Part shown: positions 27,697-37,506 of the stretch, in pieces | Layout of the letters: each line of letters opens with the position of its first letter | Position numbering within the stretch: position 1 is the stretch's first letter | DNA from: Acidobacteriota bacterium | GTDB lineage: Bacteria > Acidobacteriota > Blastocatellia > RBC074 | Length of the DNA: 64,000 nt | Direction: 5' to 3' | Assembly: GCA_016715865.1 (NCBI GenBank) | Contig: JADJXM010000033.1 | Coordinates: forward strand, 116,914 to 180,913 | Notes under the pieces: generated by a model | Seen by the model: only the letters and a program-made list of their open reading frames with translations | What the model was told of the DNA's origin: nothing | The model's database searches: none | Made by a program: the position numbers and the translations under genes

Positions 27697-30339
27697 ATGT
27701 CGTTTCGACAACCTCTGACGAAGGTCATCTCGAAATGTCTTGTCATACTGGCGTTTGCGATCGCTTCACTGGTCGTAGCGACCCCGCCGGCGGGCACGAC
27801 GGGAGGATCGATTCAAGCGCAGTCTTCGGGTGAGGGGCTCGAGTTTTTCGAGAAGAAGATCCGCCCGGTGCTGGTCGAAAGCTGTTACAGCTGCCACAAG
27901 GTTGAGACCGGCAAGCCGGCCGGCGGTCTGGCTCTCGATTCGATCGAGGCGATGATCAAGGGCGGGGAATCGGGCCAGCCGGCGGTGTTCCCGGGAGAGC
28001 CCGGGAAATCTCTGATCTTGACGGCGATCAGGCAGACTGATTCGAAACTACAGATGCCACCGGGCGGCATGCTGAACCCGGAACAGATCAGGGATTTCGA
28101 GGCCTGGATCAGGATGGGCGCGCCGGCGCCGAAGAGCGAAGCGAAAACATCGAGCTGGCAACCGTACGACTTGGAGAAGGCGAAACAGTTCTGGTCTTTT
28201 CAGCCAGTCAGGGATGTCATCGTGCCGAGGGTTTCGGATGAGAGCTGGGTTCGGACGCCGATCGATCGCTTCATCCTGGCGAAGATCGAGGAGAAAGGGC
28301 TCAAGCCACTGAGTGACGCCGACAAGCGGACGCTGCTTCGCCGGGCTGCATTCGATCTGACGGGATTGCCGCCTGCGCCGGACGAGGTCGATGCGTTTTT
28401 GCGCGATGACTCTCAAAATGCTTTCGAGAAGGTGATCGACAGACTGCTTGCCTCAAAGGCATACGGCGAAAAGTGGGGCCGCCACTGGCTGGACCTCGTC
28501 CGCTATGCCGACACCGCCGGAGACAACTCGGACTATCCGGTGCCGGCTGCCTTTCGCTATCGCAATTACGTCATAGATTCGTTCAACAACGACAAGCCAT
28601 ATGACCGGTTCATCCGCGAACAGATCGCCGGTGACCTGATGTCGCATACCGGCGATGAATCTCGCCGGGAAGGGATAATTGCGACGGGATACATCGCCAT
28701 GTCTCGCCGCTTCGGGTCGCGCAACGAATCGATGAACCTGACGATCGACGACACGATCGACAATCTCGGCAAGACCTTTCTTGGTTTGAGCATCAGTTGC
28801 GCCCGCTGTCACGATCACAAGTTCGATCCCATACCGAACCGCGATTATTATTCGCTCTACGGCATCTTCAACAGCATCCGCTATGCATTCCCGGGAGCGG
28901 AAATTTACAAGCATCCGGCCGAGATGGTGGCGCTCGAAAATGGCAAGCGGGCTGAGGCTTTTTACAAGCACCAGCAGGAACTCAACGAACTCGACGATCT
29001 GCACGAGAAATTGACGGCCGAGAAGGGAACAGCGGCTCGTAACAAGAAAATGAAGGAGCAGCCGGTCAAAGATCCGGTCAAAGAGACGCCTGCGCCGGTT
29101 GCTGAGAAAACGGAAAAAGAAGCCGTAAAAGCGGTCACGATCACCGGTGCCGCGCTGAAACCGGCCGATTACAATCGCGATGCTGAAAACTGGCGCCAGG
29201 GTGGGCTTTCAAAGCGCATGCCCGAGGATGTCGAAGCGGAAATGATGCGGGTCAAAGCGCGGATCGCCGAACTGCACAACCGCAATATGAAGTTTGAAAA
29301 GGCGTATGCGGTTGTTGAGGGATTGCCGCACAACGCCCGGATCCACCGCAAAGGCGATCCGAAGAAGCTGGGAGACGAGGCTCCGCGCGGATTCCTGACT
29401 ATCCTCGGCGGGCAGCAGGTTCCGGCAAATCACGGTGGAAGCGGGCGAGACCTGCTGGCCGAATGGATCGCAGATCCCTGTAATCCCCTGACGGCCCGCG
29501 TCATGGTCAATCGACTCTGGCATTACCATTTCGGCAAGGGGCTGGTCCAGACGCCTAACGATTTCGGCACTCGCGGAAAGGCCCCGACGCATCCCGAGCT
29601 GCTCGACTATCTGGCGGCACGCTTCGTCGAAGGCGGCTGGTCGATCAAGTCCATGCACAAACAGATCATGCTTTCGCACGCTTACCGGCTGAGCAGCAAG
29701 GCGACAGCACTCGAACAGGCGAAATACGCCGCGAATGAGAAGATCGACATCGGCAACGATATGCTCTGGAGGTTCAACCGGCGTCGCCTTGAAGCAGAGG
29801 AGATTCGCGATGCGATCATGGCTGTCAGCGGAACGCTCGACAGGTCAATGGGCGCGGAGCATCCGTTTCCTGAGGAAAGGGACTGGCGATACACCCAGCA
29901 CGTTCAGTTTTTCGATGTCTATGAATCGAACCGGCGAAGCGTCTATGTCATGCAGCAGCGGCTGAAGAAACATCCATTCTTCGAGGTCTTCGATGGGGCC
30001 GATCAGAACGCGACGACTGATATTCGCGGACAGAGCATTACGCCCGTTCAGGCGCTCTTCCTCATGAACAGCAGGTTTATGCACGATCAGGCGGATCAAT
30101 TCGCGGTGCGTGCCGGCCTGGCCTACGATACGATGCCGGCGCGCATCAATTACGCTTACCGGCAGGCTTTGGGACGTTCGGCCTCGCCGGCTGAGGTTCG
30201 AGACGTTCAACAGTACCTGCAGCGTATGCGGCAGGAATTGCGTGAAGCCGGCACGCCGGACGATCGATTGACAAGGGGCTCGCTGGCCAGCTTCCTGCGC
30301 GTCCTGCTCAGCGGGAACGAGTTCCTCTATCTCGATTAA
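27697..30339 (+). CDS. Secreted PSCyt1-DUF1549-DUF1553 protein
   Basis: 880 residues. Signal peptide (CLVILAFAIASLVVA). A planctomycete-type cytochrome c domain follows, with heme site CYSCH in VLVESCYSCHKVETG near residue 65. Then DUF1549 (WGRHWLDLVRYADTAGDN, SISCARCHDHKFDPI with a second CxxCH) and, after a Lys/Glu-rich coiled linker at about 430-480, DUF1553 (PLTARVMVNRLWHYHFGKGLV, NDFGTRGKAPTHPELLDYLA, WRFNRRRLEAEEIRDAIM). This architecture is found in Planctomycetes and Acidobacteria with a DUF1501 partner and is thought to take part in periplasmic degradation of complex carbon; no activity is established. The DUF1501 partner is 507 bases downstream, beyond a MITE-like element. Confidence 0.93.
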   Translation: MSFRQPLTKVISKCLVILAFAIASLVVATPPAGTTGGSIQAQSSGEGLEFFEKKIRPVLVESCYSCHKVETGKPAGGLALDSIEAMIKGGESGQPAVFPGEPGKSLILTAIRQTDSKLQMPPGGMLNPEQIRDFEAWIRMGAPAPKSEAKTSSWQPYDLEKAKQFWSFQPVRDVIVPRVSDESWVRTPIDRFILAKIEEKGLKPLSDADKRTLLRRAAFDLTGLPPAPDEVDAFLRDDSQNAFEKVIDRLLASKAYGEKWGRHWLDLVRYADTAGDNSDYPVPAAFRYRNYVIDSFNNDKPYDRFIREQIAGDLMSHTGDESRREGIIATGYIAMSRRFGSRNESMNLTIDDTIDNLGKTFLGLSISCARCHDHKFDPIPNRDYYSLYGIFNSIRYAFPGAEIYKHPAEMVALENGKRAEAFYKHQQELNELDDLHEKLTAEKGTAARNKKMKEQPVKDPVKETPAPVAEKTEKEAVKAVTITGAALKPADYNRDAENWRQGGLSKRMPEDVEAEMMRVKARIAELHNRNMKFEKAYAVVEGLPHNARIHRKGDPKKLGDEAPRGFLTILGGQQVPANHGGSGRDLLAEWIADPCNPLTARVMVNRLWHYHFGKGLVQTPNDFGTRGKAPTHPELLDYLAARFVEGGWSIKSMHKQIMLSHAYRLSSKATALEQAKYAANEKIDIGNDMLWRFNRRRLEAEEIRDAIMAVSGTLDRSMGAEHPFPEERDWRYTQHVQFFDVYESNRRSVYVMQQRLKKHPFFEVFDGADQNATTDIRGQSITPVQALFLMNSRFMHDQADQFAVRAGLAYDTMPARINYAYRQALGRSASPAEVRDVQQYLQRMRQELREAGTPDDRLTRGSLASFLRVLLSGNEFLYLD

Positions 30340-30341
30340 TG

Positions 30342-30724
30342 ACTGATGTTACGCAGAGATAATTTTCGGACATTGCTTGATAAGTCCCGAACCCGCGAAG
30401 CGGGTGGGCAGCATTTAGACCGGGGTGAAGCGAGGTCGTCAGGCCGAGCGGAACCCCTGGTATCGGCATCATAATTTCAGCAAGCCCGTGAAATGGGCGA
30501 CAGATTTCCCATTGCAGCCTGCCTGTTCCGTCCGGGCTTTCGCCCACTTCGTGGGCTTGGTAATTCTGGTATAACGTGACCTGGGGTTCCGCTCGGCCTG
30601 TCGGCCTCGCTCCACACCCAGGCTTTATTCTTTCGCCTGCGTTGCAGGCTCTCAGAAGAATATGTTTGAGCAAACCAAAAATTCGTCAAATCGATTTTGA
30701 ACGATTCTTCCGCGTAACATCAGT
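30342..30724. mobile_element. MITE-like element, 383 bp
   Basis: 13-bp perfect inverted ends ACTGATGTTACGC (30342-30354) and GCGTAACATCAGT (30712-30724), flanked by the direct repeat TAATG (30337-30341 and 30725-30729). No coding sequence. Interior inverted pairs: AGGCCGAGCGGAACCCC at 30441-30457 with its exact complement at 30583-30599, and an imperfect 20-bp pair at 30481-30500 and 30540-30559. It therefore folds as one nested hairpin. The left TAATG includes the stop codon of the upstream gene. Confidence 0.85.
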
Positions 30725-30845
30725 TAATGAGTAGAAAGTAGAAAGAGGGAAGCGTTTTTATTCAAACAATCAGCCTTACCAGGCGCTTCCATGGCACTGA
30801 ATATAGTCCGGTCCGTCGAGGGCCGGGCGGGTTGGGGAATGGCAT

Positions 30846-32225
30846 ATGAATTACAAAACCACATCAGAAATTTCACGGCGTCAGATGGTGCAGTCGTTGT
30901 TTTGCGGGTCGATGATGTTGCCGGCGGTATGGTCACAATTGCTGGCGGCTGAGACGAGGGGCGAGGAAAACCCGCTGGCTCCGAAGGCGCCGCATTTTCA
31001 GGCCAAAGCAAAGCAGGTGATCTTTATCTATCTGCCCGGCGGTTTTTCTCACGTCGATTCGTTCGATTACAAACCGAAGCTGATCGACGATGCGAAGAAC
31101 GGCCGGCTGTATCAGGGCAGACGAACGCTGCTGGCTCCATTGTGGGATTATAAGCCGCGCGGAAAATCCGGTCTCATGATCAGCGATCTCTTCCCGAACA
31201 TCGCCGAATGCGCTGATGATCTGTGCGTCATCAATTCTTTACGCGGCGATCATAATGATCACTTCCAGGCGACGCTCGGTATTCATACCGGCTCTGTCAC
31301 CTTCAAGCGGCCGAGTATCGGTTCGTGGGTCAGTTATGGTATGGGAACCGAAAACCAGAATCTGCCGTCATTTGTCGCTCTGGCTCCGCAACTGCCATAC
31401 ACAGGCGGTCAGGTATGGGATTCTGATTTTCTTCCGGCGGTGCATCAGGGAACGCGAGTAGTGGCGGGCGATGAGCCGGTTCCTAACCTCAACCGCCGAT
31501 CGCCTTCGACGAAGATTCAGGCAACTGAACTGAGCCTGCTTGAGCGTTTCAATCGACGTCACTTGCGTGGGCGCACGACCGATCCGCAACTCGAAGCCCG
31601 GATCAAGAGCTATGAAACAGCATTCGGCATGCAGCGGGCGATGCCCGAGGTGCTTGATCTGTCGAAGGAGACTGATGCCACGCTCAAGCTATACGGGATC
31701 GAGCGCGGGCAGACGACGGGGTTCGGCTGGCAATGCCTGGTGGCCCGTCGGATGGTCGAACGCGGCGTCAGGTTCATCGAACTGATCGATGTCGGGGCCT
31801 CGAAGAACTGGGATGCTCATGGGGACATGAAGACGCATGAACCTCTGGCAAGAAATGTCGATCTGGCGACCGCCGGGCTGCTCCGCGATCTGAAATCGCG
31901 CGGCCTGCTCGATCAGACTCTGGTCGTCTTTACCACCGAATTCGGAAGATCTCCGACGGCGGAAGGCGAGTACGGACGCGGCCATTTCTGCTTTAACTTT
32001 TCGTCATGGCTGGCCGGCGGCGGCGTCAAGACGGGCATGACCTGGGGCAGGTCGGATGATTACGGAATGAAACCCGTCGAGAACGAATGCCACGTGCACG
32101 ATTTTCACGCGACTATTCTGCACCTGCTCGGATTCGATCACACTAAACTGACTTACAGACACGGCGGGCGGGATTACCGCCTGACGGATGTCCACGGAAA
32201 TGTCATCAGTGAAATCATTGCCTGA
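30846..32225 (+). CDS. DUF1501 protein (exported, alkaline-phosphatase/sulfatase-like)
   Basis: 459 residues. N-terminus EISRRQMVQSLFCGSMMLPAV is a Tat-type signal. The body resembles the sulfatase/alkaline phosphatase fold: VIFIYLPGGFSHVDSFDYKP near residue 60, INSLRGDHNDHFQATLGIHTG, GRSPTAEGEYGRGH and HDFHATILHLLGFDHTKLTYRHGGRDYRL split over the C-terminus, which would supply metal ligands. The normal genomic partner of the DUF1549/DUF1553 protein upstream; the MITE-like element sits between them. The last 52 bases overlap the convergent PQQ-propeller gene. Confidence 0.92.
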   Translation: MNYKTTSEISRRQMVQSLFCGSMMLPAVWSQLLAAETRGEENPLAPKAPHFQAKAKQVIFIYLPGGFSHVDSFDYKPKLIDDAKNGRLYQGRRTLLAPLWDYKPRGKSGLMISDLFPNIAECADDLCVINSLRGDHNDHFQATLGIHTGSVTFKRPSIGSWVSYGMGTENQNLPSFVALAPQLPYTGGQVWDSDFLPAVHQGTRVVAGDEPVPNLNRRSPSTKIQATELSLLERFNRRHLRGRTTDPQLEARIKSYETAFGMQRAMPEVLDLSKETDATLKLYGIERGQTTGFGWQCLVARRMVERGVRFIELIDVGASKNWDAHGDMKTHEPLARNVDLATAGLLRDLKSRGLLDQTLVVFTTEFGRSPTAEGEYGRGHFCFNFSSWLAGGGVKTGMTWGRSDDYGMKPVENECHVHDFHATILHLLGFDHTKLTYRHGGRDYRLTDVHGNVISEIIA

Positions 32226-33634
32226 AGCAGCATGAAGCAGTACAACGAGCCGCGCGTCCGCACGTAGATCCGTCCATCGCTCAGGGCGGGCGTTGCATGG
32301 ACTTCGTCGTTGAGTTCGTTGACGGCGAGCACTTCCCACTCCGCTCCTGCTTTGAGAACGGTGATCTTGCCTTCGGTATTTGCTATGAACACCTTACCGT
32401 CCGCGGCAACGGGTGATGCAAAGTAGTCACCCAGCGCGCCAGGGCTTCGTCCTTCCTTCAGAATGCGGCCGGTTGCGGGATCAAGCGAGGTGATGATGCC
32501 GCCGGTTTTCACCATGTAGTACACGCCCTGATACAGCAGCGGCGCAGGGATGTACGGGATGTTCTTCTGAAAGCGCCAGCGAATCGCGCCAGGCTCGAGC
32601 CGGCCCCGCGCGGCGCCCGGACGAACGGCGATCGATCCCCACTCTCCCACGCCCAATGCGCGTGCTGTATCCCATTCCTGTGAGACGATGAACTTGTCGT
32701 CATTTTCATCTATCCAGCCGAAGTGCTCCCCAAGGTCCGCATCGCCGCGAAACTCAGGCACCGACAGTCTTCCGTCCTTGTCCTTGTCGTATTGGGACAG
32801 CACTGTGGCGAAGGCGGGCATGAACGGCTCATTGCTGCCGAGGGTCGAGATCATCAGCGTGTCACCATGAGCCAACGGCGTGCCGAGTGCGCCACTGGAT
32901 GCCACCGGCAGCCACCAGCGCTCGGCGCCGGACGCGATGTCATAGGCGTCGAGACGCGTCGTGCCCAACACAATCAGTTCCGCGCGAGTCGTGTCCGGTC
33001 GAAAGACCATGGGCGTCGACCACCCAATCGATATCCCTGGTCGGCCGGTCTTCCATCTCAGACGCCCGGTCGAACGGTCTAACGCGATGACAAAAGACCC
33101 TGCCAGTTGATCGCAGACAAGCAGGACCTTGTCACCGTATATGATTGGCGATCCCGCCATTCCGTAAAAGTTCTTGAAAGGGCCGAGGCGGTAAGTCCAG
33201 CGCACTTTCCCGTCGTTGTTGTACGACACCAATCCAAATTCAGGAAAGAAGGCCACGACTCCGCTCGCGTCGGCCGCCGGGGTTGGTGACGCCGGATCGT
33301 TAGCTTTATAAATGGCCTGCACCGGATCACGCCGGACTTTCCGGCGCCATACCTCCCGACCGGTCCGTGCGTCCAGGCAGAACGTGATCAATTGGTCGCC
33401 TTCGCTGGCAGTGCCGTATAAAAGGTTGCCCACCACGACCGGCGACGACTGCCCGTATGGCACTGACGCCACCCACGCCGCATTCCTGGCAGGCGAAAAT
33501 TCGACTGGATACCCCGCGGACGAATCGACACCAGACCCGTTGGGCCCGCGGAAACCCGGCCACTGCGCGTCAGCACGGCCAACGGTGAAGATCAAAAGCA
33601 GACTGGACACAACGATATTAAATGATCGGTTCAT
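32174..33634 (-). CDS. Secreted PQQ-type beta-propeller protein with EF-hand
   Basis: 486 residues from ATG 33634 (MNRSFNIVVSSLLLIFTVGRADA, signal peptide). Propeller repeats of the PQQ/quinoprotein type: QWPGFRGPNGSGV opening, LDARTGREVWRRK, ALDRSTGRLRWKT, LDPATGRILKEG. A calcium EF-hand loop DKDKDGRLSVPEF interrupts blades near residue 285, followed by a second acidic loop DENDDKFI. Probably a calcium-binding exported scaffold or hydrolase accessory. The reading frame runs through about 17 residues antisense to the DUF1501 gene before stopping; related proteins end near RGSLYCF, so the original stop seems to have been lost where the two genes were joined. Confidence 0.87.
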   Translation of the reverse strand: MNRSFNIVVSSLLLIFTVGRADAQWPGFRGPNGSGVDSSAGYPVEFSPARNAAWVASVPYGQSSPVVVGNLLYGTASEGDQLITFCLDARTGREVWRRKVRRDPVQAIYKANDPASPTPAADASGVVAFFPEFGLVSYNNDGKVRWTYRLGPFKNFYGMAGSPIIYGDKVLLVCDQLAGSFVIALDRSTGRLRWKTGRPGISIGWSTPMVFRPDTTRAELIVLGTTRLDAYDIASGAERWWLPVASSGALGTPLAHGDTLMISTLGSNEPFMPAFATVLSQYDKDKDGRLSVPEFRGDADLGEHFGWIDENDDKFIVSQEWDTARALGVGEWGSIAVRPGAARGRLEPGAIRWRFQKNIPYIPAPLLYQGVYYMVKTGGIITSLDPATGRILKEGRSPGALGDYFASPVAADGKVFIANTEGKITVLKAGAEWEVLAVNELNDEVHATPALSDGRIYVRTRGSLYCFMLLQAMISLMTFPWTSVRR

Positions 33635-33792
33635 TGAGATTGGTTCCTCCTGATTCAACCTAGTATTAGGCCGAACTCAAAGAATTATCAAGGTCGGATA
33701 AAATCCCCGTTGCAGGATTTGAGACTGAAGTTACAACTCGGGTATGATGCACCTCCAGGTAATGACAATCCAATCATCGAGGAAGTGAAACC

Positions 33793-35210
<1,418 letters not shown>

Positions 35211-35211
<1 letters not shown>

Positions 35212-36536
35212 TGAACTTCACCGAAGCCGTCACGTATCTTTACAGCCTCGGCAATGAGATGCAGGCGATGAAACTGGGTCTGGATTCGATCAGCGTTCTG
35301 GCTGGTGAATTCGAACATCCAGAGCGCAAGTTTCCCGCCGTGCATATCGCGGGCACCAACGGCAAGGGATCTACGGCGGCGATGGTCGATTCGATACTCC
35401 GGGCCTCCAAATTCCGGACCGGGTTTTATTCCTCGCCTCATCTTGTCTCGATCACCGAACGGATCAAGGTCAACGGGCAGTCGATATCGGAGGGTGATTT
35501 CGCACGTCTGGCAACGCGGGTGCGCGAGACGGGCGAGCGTCTGGTGACGTTGAGGAAACTTGATTCGCTGCCGACCTTCTTCGAACAGGTGACAATGATC
35601 GCGTTCCTGTTTTTCGCCGGTCAGAACGTCGATCTTGCCGTTCTTGAAGTTGGAATGGGCGGGCGACTGGATGCGACCAGCATCTGCCGACCCGTCGTGA
35701 CCGCGATCACGCCCGTCGCCATGGATCACCAGCAGTACCTCGGGGACACCCTGACCGCAATCGCAGGGGAAAAAGCCGGAATTATAAAGCCCGGCATTCC
35801 TGTAGTCATCGCCCCGATGAAGGGAGAGGCGGTTGTTGCCATAACCGCTCGCGCCAGGGAGGTCGGAGCTCCGCTCATTCTTGTCGAACAGGGAGTCCGC
35901 GCGGCGGACCTGTTTCAGATCGAAATCGCAGGCGATACCGAGGCACTGCGCCACATCGGGAAATGTCATATCCGATATCGAAATTCCCAGGCTGAATATG
36001 CCGCCTGGGTTAATTTGCGCGGGCGTCATCAGGCGATCAATGCTCTGACGGCGATCCATATCGCGGAGCAGGTAAAACGCGCGGGGTTCAGGATTCCGCT
36101 CGGCGCCATCAATGAAGGATTGGACAATGTCGTCTGGCCCGGGAGGCTTGAAATCGACGACCGTGTGGGCGGCTCCCCGGCTCTGCTGCTGGATGGAGCT
36201 CACAATGTCGCCGGCGCCACGACGCTTCGAGCCTTTCTGAACGAATATTTAAATGATCTTCAGATTACCCTGATTTTCGGCGTCATGCAGGATAAGGATA
36301 TCAAGCCGATGACGGAACTGCTTTTCCCGGCGGCCGATCGAATAATCCTGACTCGCGTGGGGAATTCCCGCTCTGCCGATCCTGATGATATTGCGGGACC
36401 CTCAGACGCCCTGCGGACTCAGACCGTCTCGGATGCTATGAGCGCTGCCAGACGGATCACGCCGCCGGATGGGCTGATAGTGGCCTGCGGATCGCTTTAT
36501 CTGATAGGTGAGATCAAGGCTTTGTCGGGGAACTGA
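35211..36536 (+). CDS. folC: Folylpolyglutamate synthase/dihydrofolate synthase
   Basis: 441 residues of the Mur-ligase fold. P-loop GTNGKGS at about 48-54, omega-loop SSPHLVSITERI, VGMGGRLDATSI, the Mur-type D-H pair in PVAMDHQQYLG, and the C-terminal glutamate-ligase domain (LLLDGAHNVAGA). Adds glutamate to dihydropteroate and folates. Start ATG overlaps the uxaC stop (TAATG), implying coupled translation. Confidence 0.95.
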
Positions 36537-36559
36537 GCAGTTACTATTTCGTTTAGCAT

Positions 36560-37447
36560 TCAGTTCAACCATCGCCAATCGAGCTTGAGCCCTGATTTTC
36601 CGCGTTGCCGTCGATGTTCGACAACGACGGTATGATTCCCGGGTGTGAGCTTGATTTCAGCAGCTGAGCTGGTTTTTCCTGTCGAAGCCCTGCGATCGAT
36701 GATCAGCTTCTGGTCGATGTAAAGCCGTGCATCGCCGTCTGACGTCAATGAAAAACGGTGGGTTCCCTCATTGAACAGCGTCCTTCGCGACCAGCGGATT
36801 GAATAATCCTTGTGATTCGCAAGGCATTTTCCTGCGAGACCTGAAAAATCGAGCGGCCCTGTACCAGCGTCTTGAATCAAGACCGGGTGTTCTCCGAAAT
36901 CAGTCCCTTCGAAAAATTCACCCTTCCAGTGATCTGGCGGGACAGTATCGAAGCAAGGATGGCGACGCCAGGAAAGATCGATCAGTGCACTGCCGAAATT
37001 TTCGTAATACTCGATCACGATCAGGTGGTTGCCGGGTTTGAGCTGGACATCCGCCGTTCTGAGGGTCGCCGATCGATCGTTCCAGTCGTCGATATGAGTT
37101 GCGCCGTCGATCATCAGGCGGACTCCGTCATCGGCTTTGAGCGTGAACCTGAAGACTCCGCCGGCGAATGCCACTTTTCGCATCCAGCGAACCGAAAACT
37201 GATCGGGCTTCAATCCACATTCCGGCGCGGGACTCTGCAATCCCCAATCGAAGCTCAGATCCGCTGAGCCGTCGTCTCGCACTGTTGCCGGCGCGCCGCT
37301 CAAGGCTCGATTGTTGAAATATTCCCCGCGCCAGCGATCGACAGGCACTGGCCTGCTGGAACGGCAATGTGAAATATCAGACTGGCCCCGAGAGATGCTT
37401 TGTATAAATACCAGCCAGAGAAGGATGATCAGAATTGATCGAGTCAT
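36560..37447 (-). CDS. Secreted protein with two PA14 domains
   Basis: 295 residues from ATG 37447 with a hydrophobic signal (SILIILLWLVFIQSIS). Two PA14-type beta-sandwich modules of about 120 residues: WRGEYFNNRALSG with FRFTLKADDGVRLMIDG, and WKGEFFEGTDFG with HRFSLTSDGDARLYIDQ. Both keep the DDG/DGD loop and the PGNH turn. PA14 modules bind carbohydrate or join adhesins and glycosidases; here they stand alone. Lies just after folC in opposite orientation and downstream of the large ASPIC/UnbV gene on the same strand. Confidence 0.86.
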   Translation of the reverse strand: MTRSILIILLWLVFIQSISRGQSDISHCRSSRPVPVDRWRGEYFNNRALSGAPATVRDDGSADLSFDWGLQSPAPECGLKPDQFSVRWMRKVAFAGGVFRFTLKADDGVRLMIDGATHIDDWNDRSATLRTADVQLKPGNHLIVIEYYENFGSALIDLSWRRHPCFDTVPPDHWKGEFFEGTDFGEHPVLIQDAGTGPLDFSGLAGKCLANHKDYSIRWSRRTLFNEGTHRFSLTSDGDARLYIDQKLIIDRRASTGKTSSAAEIKLTPGNHTVVVEHRRQRGKSGLKLDWRWLN

Positions 37448-37506
37448 TCCTGATCCTGAAAACCGGGCTGAAATCCAGTTCATCCTGTCCCATCCTTCAA
37501 CGCGGA

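Noticed and set aside
30342..30724. Small coding frames inside the MITE-like element
   Set aside because: They are translations of palindromes with no ribosome sites and no protein-like composition.
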